A DNA stretch of 64,000 nucleotides, taken from contig NZ_JAVDDV010000004.1 of NCBI RefSeq assembly GCF_030848565.1, positions 124,001 to 188,000 of the forward strand. Direction: 5' to 3'. A program made the translations under genes and the position numbers. The stretch's first letter is position 1. Every line of letters begins with the position of its first letter. The notes beneath the pieces were generated by a model, which worked only from the letters and a program-made list of their open reading frames with translations, was not told where the DNA came from and searched no databases. Positions 1 to 9,230 of the stretch are shown in pieces. Source of the stretch: Natronolimnohabitans sp. A-GB9 (GTDB lineage Archaea > Halobacteriota > Halobacteria > Halobacteriales > Natrialbaceae).

Positions 1-97
1 TCATGGGTATACTTCCGGACGCCAGTATAGTAGCCACTGCAAGTCATTGCACACCTGATCGCCAGACGGATCGGTGATCAGTGTGTAAACCGTTGCA

Positions 98-167
98 GTT
101 GTTACTATAGGACACACCCGATCGCACCTCGAGTACGATCGGAGTGTGGTGTTGTTCGGCAGTATTA
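98..167. repeat. Palindromic intergenic element, type C, ending on a stop codon
   Basis: The arms ACACACCCGATCGCAC and GATCGGAGTGTGG fold around a central CTCGAG. The right end reads TTCGGCAGTATTA, whose last three bases are the TAA stop of the leftward methyltransferase gene. The reverse complement resembles the elements at 35331 and 37361, which share CACACCGATCGCACTCGAG-like cores. The rest of positions 1-97 shows no gene; TATACTTCCGGAC near position 8 may be the end of another copy. Confidence 0.6.
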
Positions 168-935
168 GTGTTTGCGAGCACCCAGGGAGATGCTCTTTAC
201 GCCGTACGTCTGACACGCGTTCGCAGCCCGGCCGGAGATGAACTCGTACTCGGTGTTCTCCCGAACCTCCACGAGGTCGAAGCCGGCGCTTTCGATGAGT
301 GACGTGTAGCTATCGACGTGTTCGGCCCCACCAATACAGGCAGCCCAGAGATCCGCATCGGCTTTGATGCTCTCGGGCAGTTGTCGTTCGCTGATGATGT
401 CCGACAATGCGAGCCGTCCGCCTGGCCGCAACACCCGGTGAGCTTCTTCGAACACCCGGTCTTTCTCCGCCGAGAGATTGATCACGCCGTTCGAGATCAC
501 GGCGTCGAACGAACCGTCCTCGAAGGGCACGTCCTCGATATATCCCCGGCGGAAGTCGACGTTGTGGAAGCCGTTTGCTGTGGCGAGAGCGTTGGCCTTC
601 TCGACCTGCTCGAGCGTCATGTCGATACCCGTGACCGACCCGGTTTCGGTGACGGCCATCGCGGCATAGAAGGCGTCCATCCCGGAGCCGCTGCCGAGAT
701 CGAGCACGCCCTCGCGTGGTTCGAGATCCGCGAACTCGAAGCAGTGTCCGACACCTGCAAACGAGTCGATCGCCTCGTCGGGAACGTCGGTGAGGATACC
801 CGGATCGTATCCGAGGCGTTCAGCGAGGTCACGGCCCGTCTCGAAGTGAAACTCCGCGTCGGCCGACTTCGCGACGGTCCGGTACATCGACTTCACCTCG
901 CGCTCGAGTTTGTCAGTATCGAGTGATTCATTCAT
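165..935 (-). CDS. ArsM-like SAM-dependent methyltransferase
   Basis: A class I methyltransferase of 256 residues. The SAM-binding motif LDLGSGSGMD lies at about residues 78-87, followed by GID near 103 and the late motif LRPGGRLALSD at 169-179. The WAACIGGA segment around Cys200 and Cys65 resemble arsenite methyltransferases (ArsM/AS3MT). The middle ArsM cysteine, normally in SNCVINL, is Gly here (SNGVINLS, about 148-155), so arsenite as substrate is not secure. It lies 13 bases downstream of the OsmC gene on the same strand and is probably co-transcribed. UbiE-like methylation of another small molecule is the alternative. Its TAA stop coincides with the end of a palindromic element. Confidence 0.8.
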   Translation of the reverse strand: MNESLDTDKLEREVKSMYRTVAKSADAEFHFETGRDLAERLGYDPGILTDVPDEAIDSFAGVGHCFEFADLEPREGVLDLGSGSGMDAFYAAMAVTETGSVTGIDMTLEQVEKANALATANGFHNVDFRRGYIEDVPFEDGSFDAVISNGVINLSAEKDRVFEEAHRVLRPGGRLALSDIISERQLPESIKADADLWAACIGGAEHVDSYTSLIESAGFDLVEVRENTEYEFISGRAANACQTYGVKSISLGARKH

Positions 936-948
936 CGCTGGTCACCGG

Positions 949-1551
949 TTAGTCGTCGCCCGCCACCTCGGCAGGTGTATTGATGGTCATATCGACGTCC
1001 TGAGTGAGCGAGACGAGCGTGTAGACGGGTGCCCGTCGGGCCCATTCGTCGATCAGGTCCCGATCGAGATTTTCGCCGTCGATCTCGACCTCGGCGGTGA
1101 GGTTCTCGAACACCGAGTCGGCCTCTTTGAGTTCCTCGAGGCTGAAGAGAACTGCTGGGTCGAAATCGGTCCGGACGCGTGTCTCGAGGTGGTCGATGTC
1201 GATACCGTTGGCGACGGCGTTGATGGTGATACCGACGTTGATACAGGCGGCCAGTGCCGACAGCGCCGCTTCTACCGGTTCGAGTCGGTCGGTCCCGCCG
1301 ACCCACCCACCAGCATCCAATACCTCCTTCCAGGCACCGTAGGGAAGCGTGTATTCACGCGTTTCACGAGCGATCGTCTCACCCCCGAGCTCGTAGCTAT
1401 CGACTTTCGCCAGGCTGTGTGCGGCCGTCCCCTCGTAGGTCGCGGCGGCCGCGAGGCCGAGTTGGACTTCGTCGGGATGGTCTGCCGCGTGGTCGACGAA
1501 CCCGCCGAGTGTTTCGAGGTCTATCCCGTGGATGACTTGTTCAGTTGTCAT
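949..1551 (-). CDS. OsmC family protein
   Basis: A 200-residue OsmC/Ohr-fold protein; this family reduces organic hydroperoxides with reactive cysteines. The segment PVEAALSALAACINVGI (around residues 92-108) matches the family signature and holds the usual first cysteine. The second family cysteine is not evident: RRAPVYTLVS stands in the usual position. It may therefore be an OsmC-like thiol protein rather than a full peroxidase. It is the first gene of a two-gene leftward operon with the ArsM-like methyltransferase, suggesting a shared role in redox or metalloid stress (inference). The 164 bases upstream, to the regulator gene, carry no other ORF. Confidence 0.85.
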   Translation of the reverse strand: MTTEQVIHGIDLETLGGFVDHAADHPDEVQLGLAAAATYEGTAAHSLAKVDSYELGGETIARETREYTLPYGAWKEVLDAGGWVGGTDRLEPVEAALSALAACINVGITINAVANGIDIDHLETRVRTDFDPAVLFSLEELKEADSVFENLTAEVEIDGENLDRDLIDEWARRAPVYTLVSLTQDVDMTINTPAEVAGDD

Positions 1552-1715
1552 GGTGTTTCACGACACCCCTGCCAGAGATAGTACGAAGCGGAGGCTGTTG
1601 TAGCTACTTCGTGCTATTTCGGCAGGTACAGCCATGTTTTGCAGCTGTTGAAGAAACGTCAATAGCTGCCATTTGGAAACGAGTATGATGGGGAACAGAT
1701 AGCTTAAATAAATCG

Positions 1716-2540
1716 TCATTCAATGAGCTGTTGATACTCGAGTGGTCGAGCCTCGGCTTTGTATGTCGCATAGACTGCTTCTGCCCACTTGCGTGCCGCC
1801 GGTGTGTCGGTGTCGATTAACACCTCCACACCTGCTCCGTCGGGATCGTAGTCGTTGACCGCGATTCGAGCGTCAAAGAAACTGAGCCCATAGGCTGGCA
1901 CATCGTCGTGGACGAGGGGCTTCAGATTGCCGCTTTCGAGGATCTCAGAACAGAGTTCGGGATACGTCGCGAGAATGTATCTCGCAGCGTTTGGGGGGTT
2001 GATAATTTCAGCCTGCATTCCGTCGAGAATCCGCTGACGGAACTCCTCCCGACAGGGTTCGAGCAAGGCGATATCGACCCCGAGGAACTGAAATCGCTCG
2101 GTCTCCAGGAGCAACGACCTAAATCGGCTCACTGGACGGTACGGCGCGTCGTGGTCAGCGACAGTGACCGTCGTTTCCGAACTCATCTCGAGCGTGAATT
2201 CGATTACATCGTCCGGAAGATAGCGGCAGACGTCGCGTAACTTCTGCTCGGTTTCGACCTGAGCGATCAACTCCTCCATTCCGGTTGCGATCGCCCTCCC
2301 CAGACTCGTTGCCACGTACTGGTATCCCTCCTTTCGAATCCAGGCACGGTCTTCGAATTCACCCAGTGTCCGTCGAATCGTCGACGAGGAAACTCCGGTC
2401 AACTCGCAGAGCTCGGAGCGACTCCGGGGCTGCTCTGTCAGCGCAACGAGCGTCGGGACGCGATGTTCGGACCGCGCAAGATACGCGATGTCATCGATCG
2501 GTGACTTCGAACTACGGTAGTTCGTGTTACTAGGAACCAT
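1716..2540 (-). CDS. FilR1-type winged helix-turn-helix transcriptional regulator
   Basis: About 274 residues. The N-terminal winged helix (roughly residues 18-85) reads like a MarR/ArsR-type domain, with SELCELTGVSSSTIRRTL as the recognition helix region. The C-terminal half, including FFDARIAVNDYDPDGAGVEVLIDT, fits the FilR1 middle/ligand domain (formerly DUF1724) common in haloarchaeal regulators. I chose the ATG at 2540 (MVPSNTNYRS) because the 15 residues before it in the longer frame look like leader sequence. It sits just upstream of the osmC-methyltransferase pair in the same orientation, so local control is possible but unproven. Confidence 0.8.
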   Translation of the reverse strand: MVPSNTNYRSSKSPIDDIAYLARSEHRVPTLVALTEQPRSRSELCELTGVSSSTIRRTLGEFEDRAWIRKEGYQYVATSLGRAIATGMEELIAQVETEQKLRDVCRYLPDDVIEFTLEMSSETTVTVADHDAPYRPVSRFRSLLLETERFQFLGVDIALLEPCREEFRQRILDGMQAEIINPPNAARYILATYPELCSEILESGNLKPLVHDDVPAYGLSFFDARIAVNDYDPDGAGVEVLIDTDTPAARKWAEAVYATYKAEARPLEYQQLIE

Positions 2541-2599
2541 GGTAATAGTACACAAACCAGTACGATAACTATTGGGCCCACCCACGCGACGAGCAATCG

Positions 2600-2619
2600 G
2601 TTACAACAGTCCGTATGGA
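2600..2619. repeat. Type A palindrome end motif (solitary)
   Basis: The complement reads TCCATACGGACTGTTGTAAC, matching the end motif TGATACGGACTGCTGTAAC found at many gene ends in this window. No matching second arm is obvious nearby, so this looks like a remnant in the 243-base gap between the regulator and the DUF1684 gene. Confidence 0.45.
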
Positions 2620-2783
2620 TCGTCTCCAGCCCCCGCTTCGACTCGAGTTATCAGCCGCTTACTAACCCCTTCACTTCGACTCGAGAGGCGTCGCTGTCCA
2701 TCGATTTTTGACCGATAATTCGACTCGAAACGTCCGTCGAGGGAAATCTCCAAAACTCCGTTCCGTCGTCGTCTCGCTGTGAG

Positions 2784-3374
2784 CTACTCGAACCGTTCGC
2801 CAGCCGGGATCGCCACCTCGAGCCAGTTCTCCTCGGGTGGGAGCGGACAGTCGAACGTCTCGCTGTAGGCACAGAACGGCGAATATGCGAGGTTGAAATC
2901 GAGGACGATCTCGTCGCCGTCCTCGAACTCGCCTTCGGGAGCCAGTTCCATGTAGCGACCGCCCTCGTAGCTTTGCTGGCCGGTCGTCTTGTCCCGGAAG
3001 GGGACGAACAGCGGCTCCTCGTTGGGGCTCTCGAGCTGGTAGGCCGCGAGTTCGACGGTGCCGTCCTCGAGGGCTTCGTCCTCGCGTTCCAGGTCGAACT
3101 CGAGGGTTGCGACGCGTAGATAGCGCATCTCCCGGCCGGCGGTCGTGTCCATCAGGACGACCTCGGGATCGTCGTGGACCGACGCAGTCGCGGTCACGCG
3201 GTAATCGAAATCGGGCTCGAAGTAGTCCAGCCCAGCGAACTCGTCGCGTTCCTCCGGCGGGATCGGTGACTGGGGATGGTCGGCGAAGAACTCGTCTTTC
3301 TCGGCGCGTTTCGACTCGAGTTCGTCGCGCCAGCGCTCGACATCGACGTCCTGGCTGTCGTCGGAATCGCTCAT
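2784..3374 (-). CDS. DUF1684 domain protein
   Basis: A 196-residue acidic soluble protein. The C-terminal block DGDEIVLDFNLAYSPFCAYSETFDCPLPPEENWLEVAIPAGE is typical of DUF1684, where two cysteines sit in an SPFCAY...FDCPLPP pattern. The N-terminal 40 residues are rich in Glu, Lys and Arg and probably helical. The biochemical function of the family is not known to me. The gene stands alone, in the same orientation as the Hsp20-like gene upstream, with about 100 bases between them. Confidence 0.8.
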   Translation of the reverse strand: MSDSDDSQDVDVERWRDELESKRAEKDEFFADHPQSPIPPEERDEFAGLDYFEPDFDYRVTATASVHDDPEVVLMDTTAGREMRYLRVATLEFDLEREDEALEDGTVELAAYQLESPNEEPLFVPFRDKTTGQQSYEGGRYMELAPEGEFEDGDEIVLDFNLAYSPFCAYSETFDCPLPPEENWLEVAIPAGERFE

Positions 3375-3473
3375 AGAAGTACTAGCGGTGTGTGGACGGG
3401 AATGGGTTGTGTTTCGCCCGTGGTTTCGTGTCGGCTCATACGGCCTACTGGAGTCGATTACTGCCGATCGTCG

Positions 3474-3713
3474 CTACTCTTCGATCGTCAGGACGCCGTT
3501 GCGGGCGGTGACCTCGCTGGCCTCGGGTGGCAGTTCGAACTCGAACTGCTCGCCGTTAGCGATAATGATCGCCGTCGAGCCGAGGACGTCTACCGAGATG
3601 TCCGCCGCGGAGTTGCCGAAATCGACCGCGATGAGGCTGTCGTCGTCGTACTCGACGGTGCGGACGACGACGTCGTCTTGGTCGACGTTCTCGAGGGAGC
3701 TGGGGACTTTCAT
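3474..3713 (-). CDS. Small Hsp20-like beta protein
   Basis: A 79-residue protein with alternating hydrophobic strands and the C-terminal ITRxGVLTI-like ending VTARNGVLTIEE, which resembles the end of an alpha-crystallin/Hsp20 domain. It is much shorter than a normal small heat-shock protein (about 140 residues) and lacks the N-terminal arm. It appears to belong to a haloarchaeal family of short Hsp20-like proteins (I believe DUF7127). A role in chaperoning or protein binding is inference from the fold only. Confidence 0.7.
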   Translation of the reverse strand: MKVPSSLENVDQDDVVVRTVEYDDDSLIAVDFGNSAADISVDVLGSTAIIIANGEQFEFELPPEASEVTARNGVLTIEE

Positions 3714-3864
3714 ACCCCTGGTAGGGCCTCAGTCAATTAAAGGGGCACGCTGGCAGCCTCCGGTCCTGGTTCGTCGACGTAACGCTTATCGACGTCTACG
3801 AAAACACATCACGTATGTTACAGTACTCGGGTCCAGTCCCCCACACTCGAGTGGAGGTACAGCG

Positions 3865-4818
3865 ATGACGAACCGACGGTCACTCGTCGTCTTTCTCGGA
3901 TCACTGCTGGTGCTGTCCGGCGGCGTCGTCGCCGTCTCGTGGCTGACCGGAGTGGGGATGCTCGTGCTTGCCCCACTGTATATGTTCACGCCGATGCTCG
4001 CGGGCATCGTGACGTGTATCGTGGCTTCGCCGTCGTTCGAACGAGCAGGGCTTCGCGTCGGTTGGAACCGGCTCTCCTGGCTCGGTATCGCTGCGATCGT
4101 TCCGATCGCACTCATTCTCCTCGGAACCGCCCTCTCGGTGGCCCTTCCCGGCGTCGAGTTCGTCCCTGACGCGAACCCGCTTACCGGTGAAGGGACGGAC
4201 TTCGCGCAAGTCGAGGAGGGCGAACCGGCCGGCCCCTCCCTTCCCGACTGGCCGCTGAATCTGCTCGTCGCAATCGTCGCGGCGCTCGTCCTCGGCGTGA
4301 CGCTCAACGCGGTCTTTGCCTTCGGTGAGGAGTTCGGCTGGCGTGGCGTCTTCCTGACGATACTGACACCGCTTGGCTTCTGGGGCGCGTCGGCCGTCAT
4401 CGGCCTCGTCTGGGGGCTGTGGCACGCCCCGGTCATTCTCGAGGGATACAACTACCCGAACTATCCGGTCGTCGGTGTCGGCGTCATGACCGTCGCCTGT
4501 CTCGCGATGGCGCCGGTCTACACGTACGTCACCGTCGCCGCCCGGTCGGTGCTGGCGCCGTCGATCCTCCACGGCACGTTCAACGCCTTCGCGGCCACGA
4601 TGATCGTGTTCGCCCAGGGCGGCTCGGAGCTCGTCGTCAACCCGGTCGGCGCGATGGGCATCCTCGTCTTCGGGCTCGCTACCGTCGCCATCGCGATCCG
4701 CGGACCGCCGACGCTTACGGCCGACTGGGCCATCGCCGGCGAGGGTGGCGACGACGCCGGCGATCGTGACATCGGCGGGGATCCAGCGTCGCGCTCTTCA
4801 TCGACGACTGACGAGTAA
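3865..4818 (+). CDS. CPBP family intramembrane metalloprotease
   Basis: A 317-residue multi-pass membrane protein with the three CPBP/Abi motifs: GEEFGWRG (about residues 154-161), the WGLWHAPVI segment with its conserved His (about 187), and HGTFNAF (about 236), together forming the presumed metal site in the membrane. The family includes Rce1-type CAAX proteases and bacteriocin-immunity proteins; the substrate here is unknown. The start is the ATG at 3865, giving a membrane helix from about residue 8; the in-frame extension upstream lacks family similarity. The C-terminal 45 residues are an acidic, Ser-rich tail. The TAA stop begins a type B palindrome. Confidence 0.85.
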   Translation: MTNRRSLVVFLGSLLVLSGGVVAVSWLTGVGMLVLAPLYMFTPMLAGIVTCIVASPSFERAGLRVGWNRLSWLGIAAIVPIALILLGTALSVALPGVEFVPDANPLTGEGTDFAQVEEGEPAGPSLPDWPLNLLVAIVAALVLGVTLNAVFAFGEEFGWRGVFLTILTPLGFWGASAVIGLVWGLWHAPVILEGYNYPNYPVVGVGVMTVACLAMAPVYTYVTVAARSVLAPSILHGTFNAFAATMIVFAQGGSELVVNPVGAMGILVFGLATVAIAIRGPPTLTADWAIAGEGGDDAGDRDIGGDPASRSSSTTDE

Positions 4819-4926
4819 CACTGCCGGACAGCAGTCAGCACACCGTCGGTCGCGACATCGCAGCCGTCCCTGCGGGTGAGGCTCCAGTCGCGCGACCGAT
4901 CGGTGACTCGTGCTATCCGACAGTAG
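4816..4926. repeat. Palindromic intergenic element, type B, starting on a stop codon
   Basis: The left end TAACACTGCCGGACAGCA overlaps the protease stop codon. The right end TGCTATCCGACAGTAG is its near reverse complement. In between are GTCGGTCGCGA and TCGCGCGACCGAT arms. It aligns along its length with the element at 60286 and, inverted, with that at 58732. The 100-base region from its end to the helicase start holds no other gene. Confidence 0.75.
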
Positions 4927-5026
4927 AAGCGGGGGGTCAACCGGAGTCGTCCCGAGGTTTATCACCGAAGGTGCGGCCAACACAGTCCGTCAAGGATATG
5001 GACGACCGCCGCCGAGTACGCGAAGA

Positions 5027-7456
5027 ATGACGGACTGGCGCTCGATCTTCGGCCACGACGAGCCCTACGACGAGCAAGTCGACGGTATCGAAACCGCCAT
5101 CGACACCGCTCGAGACGGTGGCTACACCGTCATCGAGGGCGCCTGTGGCACCGGCAAGACGATGATCGCGCTCACCGCGGGGATCGATCTCGTGCGCGAT
5201 CCGGACACCGACTACGAGCGCGTGTTCGTCCTCACGAGCGTCAAACAGCAACTGCGCCAGTTCGAAGCGGACCTCGAGACGATCAACGAGAACCTGCCCG
5301 ACGAGGCCAAACCCGTCTCCGGACTCACGCTCGTCGGGAAGGCCGACGTCTGTCCGTACAACCGCGAGGGCGTGGCTGGTATCGACGACGGCAACGTCTA
5401 CGATCGCTGTGAGACCTTACGGGACCGCACCCGCGACCTGACTGGCGAAGGTGGCGAAACGACTGCGGGGAGCCTCGTCGACCGTGCCCGCAGCCAGCAG
5501 ATCGGGCTGGCCGACAGCGGCGGTCGGGGCGGCGGCGCACGCTTTCTCGAAACCGCCGGCGAGCCGACCTCGTATCCACCCCAACTCCCCGAGTACAGCG
5601 ACGGCGGTCCGGTCGACGCCGCGACGGAGTACTGCCCGTTCTACGCGCAGTATCTCGAGGACCTCCCGGAGGAAGGCAGCGACGGCGACGCCGCGGAGGC
5701 CGTCCCCTACGACTTCACCGAGGCTGGGATGATCACCCCCGAGGACCTCGTCGCTCGCTCGGCCGCCCACGGTACCTGCCCGCACTCGGTGATGGGCGCC
5801 GTGTTGGGCCACGTCGAGATCGTCCTCGGTAACTACTACCACGCCTTTGACCCCCGAACCACGGGCTCGTTTACGGGCGCGTTGCTCGACGACTCGACGT
5901 TCGTCGTCTGCGACGAAGCTCACATGCTCGAGCCCCGCGTGCGGGATCTGGTCAGCGACGGGGTCGCCGACGCGACCCTGCGTGACGCCGAGACCGAACT
6001 TTCACGCGTTATCCAACCGCTCAAGTTCGAACGCGAGGGCCGATCCGCCCAGGGTGGCTCGAAGACGGCCGACGCCGACCTCGTTCGTGCGGAACTGAAC
6101 GACAGCGACGTCTCCTTCGAGGAACTCAACCGGACACTCGAGTTCGTTCGGGATCTCCGTACCGAACTCGACCGACGGGTGACGGCCCACCTCGACCGAC
6201 AGTACGGAGCCTGGGAGTCGGATCTCACCGACCTTCGAGACGAGGAGATCCCGCTTCGGGAGCCCTCCCAGCCCGCGGAGGACGAACTCACCGAGTGGGC
6301 CCGCGAGGCGGGCTATGGCGACGCCGACTGGGTCCGTGCCGAGGCCGTCGGTGCCGTCGTCGAACGAGTGCTAAACGAGGCCGAAGACGAGGATCGTACC
6401 CGTGCCGCACCCGCTGTCGGCCGCGTCCTCGGCGAGTGGTATCGACGCGACCACACCGACTACTTCCGGGAGATCGAACTCGAGCGCACCTGGGACGACA
6501 CCGAGCCCGCCGACTCCTGGCGGCGGGCCTACAACGCACGACTGGCCGTGCACAACTGCGTTCCCAGCGACGCCATCGGCGAGCGTCTCGCTGCCTTCGG
6601 CGGCGGCATCCTCATGAGTGCGACCCTCGAACCGCTCGAGGCCTTCACCGAGGTCACCGGCCTCGAGTACATAGAGCGGGAAGCAGACCGCCCCGTCGTC
6701 GAGCGGCGATACGGCCTGCATTTCCCCGAGGAGAACCGCGAGAGCTTCGCGGTCGCGGCGCCGAAGTTCACCTACGACAACCGCGGTCGACCCGGCGACG
6801 ACAACGCCACGCGAACGCAGTACGTCGACGCCATCACGAAAGTCGGCGGGCTGCCCGGCAACGTCCTCGTCGGCATGCCCAGCTACGCCGAGGCCGACTG
6901 GATCGCCGACTGCCTCGAGCGTCGTCTCGAAAAACCCGTCTTGCTCGACGCTGCAAGCGACGACGAGACGACCCAGTCGCTCAAACGGGAGTTTTTCGAC
7001 GGCGACGGCAAGGTGTTGGTGACGAGCCTCCGCGGAACCCTGACCGAGGGCGTCGACTACAGCGGCGACCGACTCGCAGCAGCGGTCGTCTGCGGCGTCC
7101 CCATCGTCAACACCTCGAGCCCGCGCACGAAGGCGGTTCGGCGGGCCTACGACGACGCGTTCGGTGGCGTCCCCGACGGACGGTCGGGGAGCAAGCCGGG
7201 CGCGTCAGCGTCCGGCGTGGGCTTCACGTACGCGCTGACCATCCCAGCAGTTCGAAAGGCTCGGCAGGCGATCGGTCGCGTCATCCGCAGTCCCGACGAC
7301 GTCGGCGTCCGCGTCCTCTTAGACGAACGCTACGCTCGAGACAGCTGGGACTCCGTTCGACCGTATCTGCCCGACGACGGCGAGTTCCAGCCCGTCAGCC
7401 CGGACATGCTCGAACTGGGCCTCGATCGGTTCCGGGATCAACTCGAGTCGACGTAG
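5027..7456 (+). CDS. XPD/Rad3-family ATP-dependent DNA helicase with Fe-S domain
   Basis: An 809-residue superfamily 2 helicase. The Walker A motif GACGTGKT lies at residues 38-45 and the DEAH box at 296-299. Cysteines at about 109, 128, 203 and 251 have the spacing of the XPD/FancJ/DinG 4Fe-4S domain. The C-terminal helicase half contains VLVTSLRGTLTEGVDYSG and the motif VI region RQAIGRVIRS. XPD enzymes unwind DNA 5' to 3' in nucleotide excision repair. The ATG at 5027 (MTDWRSIFGHDEP) is preferred over the upstream in-frame ATG, which would lie inside the palindromic element. It is a monocistronic gene as far as can be seen. Confidence 0.9.
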   Translation: MTDWRSIFGHDEPYDEQVDGIETAIDTARDGGYTVIEGACGTGKTMIALTAGIDLVRDPDTDYERVFVLTSVKQQLRQFEADLETINENLPDEAKPVSGLTLVGKADVCPYNREGVAGIDDGNVYDRCETLRDRTRDLTGEGGETTAGSLVDRARSQQIGLADSGGRGGGARFLETAGEPTSYPPQLPEYSDGGPVDAATEYCPFYAQYLEDLPEEGSDGDAAEAVPYDFTEAGMITPEDLVARSAAHGTCPHSVMGAVLGHVEIVLGNYYHAFDPRTTGSFTGALLDDSTFVVCDEAHMLEPRVRDLVSDGVADATLRDAETELSRVIQPLKFEREGRSAQGGSKTADADLVRAELNDSDVSFEELNRTLEFVRDLRTELDRRVTAHLDRQYGAWESDLTDLRDEEIPLREPSQPAEDELTEWAREAGYGDADWVRAEAVGAVVERVLNEAEDEDRTRAAPAVGRVLGEWYRRDHTDYFREIELERTWDDTEPADSWRRAYNARLAVHNCVPSDAIGERLAAFGGGILMSATLEPLEAFTEVTGLEYIEREADRPVVERRYGLHFPEENRESFAVAAPKFTYDNRGRPGDDNATRTQYVDAITKVGGLPGNVLVGMPSYAEADWIADCLERRLEKPVLLDAASDDETTQSLKREFFDGDGKVLVTSLRGTLTEGVDYSGDRLAAAVVCGVPIVNTSSPRTKAVRRAYDDAFGGVPDGRSGSKPGASASGVGFTYALTIPAVRKARQAIGRVIRSPDDVGVRVLLDERYARDSWDSVRPYLPDDGEFQPVSPDMLELGLDRFRDQLEST

Positions 7457-7522
7457 ATATTCGGGACTCGATCCGACTCGAGGCTGCCAGGAGCGAACGG
7501 CGGCAGTTCTCGACGGGCCGTC

Positions 7523-7834
7523 TCAATCTGACCGTCGTATCGTGACCGTCGTGGTCGTCGTAGTCTCCGCGTACAGCGAGTACAACAGGATAGTAAAGCC
7601 GCCGGCGGTGAAGGCACTCTGGATCGCGACGCCCAGCCCGACGCTGCCGCCGTAGAGGTGTGCGATCGCGCCGCTGACTGAGCCGACGACGATGAACCCG
7701 AAGCCGACGGCGACCGCCTGCAACGCTTGCGATTTCGTCCGCTTGAACGCACGGTAGGAGAGCAACGCGACAGCACCGCCGGTAAACAGCGTCGCGGTGT
7801 TGGTCACTGCAATGAGGAGCGCATATTCGTCCAT
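7523..7834 (-). CDS. Small haloarchaeal membrane protein
   Basis: A 103-residue protein with three predicted membrane segments (about residues 5-25, 38-60, 68-88), a basic loop RAFKRTKSQ after the first, and a short Thr-rich tail. It resembles a widespread haloarchaeal membrane family (I believe DUF7521), often found near regulators, of unknown function. It faces the helicase gene tail to tail across 66 bases. The next 200 bases, to the binding-protein gene, contain no convincing gene. Confidence 0.7.
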   Translation of the reverse strand: MDEYALLIAVTNTATLFTGGAVALLSYRAFKRTKSQALQAVAVGFGFIVVGSVSGAIAHLYGGSVGLGVAIQSAFTAGGFTILLYSLYAETTTTTTVTIRRSD

Positions 7835-8034
7835 AGCTATCGTGAATGCGAGGATGTGAGCCCCGAGTCGAGCACCGTCGGTCGGCGGCCTCGAGGTCGA
7901 TTCGGTATCGCCTACTCTTCCGTTGCCATACTTGAGTGGCGCTGTCGGTTCCCATCGACGAAGAACGAGCCGAACATGTTCGCACGCGTATTACTGCACG
8001 GGACGAAATAGCGTCGAAGTCACGGCTGTGACCG

Positions 8035-9156
8035 CTAGACTGTCTCGCCGGGCCCTTCGTCGAACCGATCGGCCCACTCCGTGAGCCACTCGGTGGCGTT
8101 GTTCCGGAGTTCGGTATAGCTCATCGCGACCGGCGTCTGTGGCTCGCGTGCGATGTCGAACGCCGGATCGAGATCGACGCCGGCGACGGCCGGAAACTGG
8201 ACGTTTCGTCGGGCGAGTTCGGCCTGGACCGCACTCGAGAGGAGGAACTCGAGGAATTCGTAGGCGAGGTCGACGGCCGTCGCCGCCTGGAAGATTCCGA
8301 TTCCCTCCGGAAGCACGTACCCCTCGTCGTCGAGGAACGCGACCCGGTGGCGCTGTGGGTCGTACTCCGCGGCCGCCGCGAAGACGGGATCAGTCGAGTA
8401 AGAGACCACCAGCGGTCGCTCCCCGTCCAGATAGGCGTCGTAGGCGCCGGTCCAGGAGTCGTGTAGCTCCACGCCGTTGGCCACGAGCTCCTCCCAGTAG
8501 CCCATGGCGTCGTCCGGACCCCCGGTCTCGATCGTCCACAGCAGCATTGCCTGTCCCGGCATGGAGTAGATGGGATGCTGGGCCAGCAACGCATCCGCGT
8601 ACTCGTCGCGTAACTCGTCGAACGACCCCGGGGCCTCGAGTTCCGTTTCGTCGTAGACGAGACTCACGTAGCCCGCATCGTAGGCGAGCGCGCGGCCGTG
8701 TGGGTCTTCGAACGCGAGTTCGTCCCTGACACGGTCGGCGCCGTCGATGCGATCGAGGTTGAGTTCTCGGAGGAGCGCCCCCTCACCGACCCTGTCGTCG
8801 ATTCGCGCGAGATCGCCGACGGTAACGCCGAGCCAGACGTCGGCGTCGATCTCGCCGCCGTGTTCGCCACGTTGCACGTAGTGTTCGGACCCCGCCTCGG
8901 GGACGACCCACTCGAGTTCCGCGTCGGGGTAGCGTTCTTCGAACGCCTCGGCGAGCCAGGGGCCGGCTGGGTTCGGTCCGCCGACCATCGATCGGTAGGT
9001 GACGATCCGCAGCGTTTCGTCGTGGTTTGGCTCGTCCGGTTCGGGATCGTCGTCGGGACCGTTCGTGTCGTCGTCGGGGAGCAGACAGCCGGCGAGTCCA
9101 GCGACCCCCGTCGTGGCGACGCCACCGAGCGTCCGAACGACCGTCCGGCGTTGCAT
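8035..9156 (-). CDS. Thiamine-type ABC transporter substrate-binding lipoprotein
   Basis: A 373-residue extracellular binding protein. The N-terminus has a twin-arginine signal (MQRRTVVRTLGG) followed by the lipobox LAGC (Cys near residue 24), then an acidic linker typical of Tat-exported haloarchaeal lipoproteins. The mature part reads as a TbpA/ThiB-like solute-binding protein (DETLRIVTYRSMVGGPN, YDAGYVSLVYDE, YSTDPVFAAAAEYD). TbpA proteins bind thiamine or its phosphates. No permease or ATPase genes for the transporter lie nearby, so its partners must be encoded elsewhere. It is divergent from the AI-2E family gene across 74 bases. Confidence 0.85.
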   Translation of the reverse strand: MQRRTVVRTLGGVATTGVAGLAGCLLPDDDTNGPDDDPEPDEPNHDETLRIVTYRSMVGGPNPAGPWLAEAFEERYPDAELEWVVPEAGSEHYVQRGEHGGEIDADVWLGVTVGDLARIDDRVGEGALLRELNLDRIDGADRVRDELAFEDPHGRALAYDAGYVSLVYDETELEAPGSFDELRDEYADALLAQHPIYSMPGQAMLLWTIETGGPDDAMGYWEELVANGVELHDSWTGAYDAYLDGERPLVVSYSTDPVFAAAAEYDPQRHRVAFLDDEGYVLPEGIGIFQAATAVDLAYEFLEFLLSSAVQAELARRNVQFPAVAGVDLDPAFDIAREPQTPVAMSYTELRNNATEWLTEWADRFDEGPGETV

Positions 9157-9230
9157 TCGACGGCTCTACGCGTGCGGGACGTAAGTCTCGTTCCCAACGT
9201 TCAATCGATCCGAACGGTTTTGGTGTCGCG

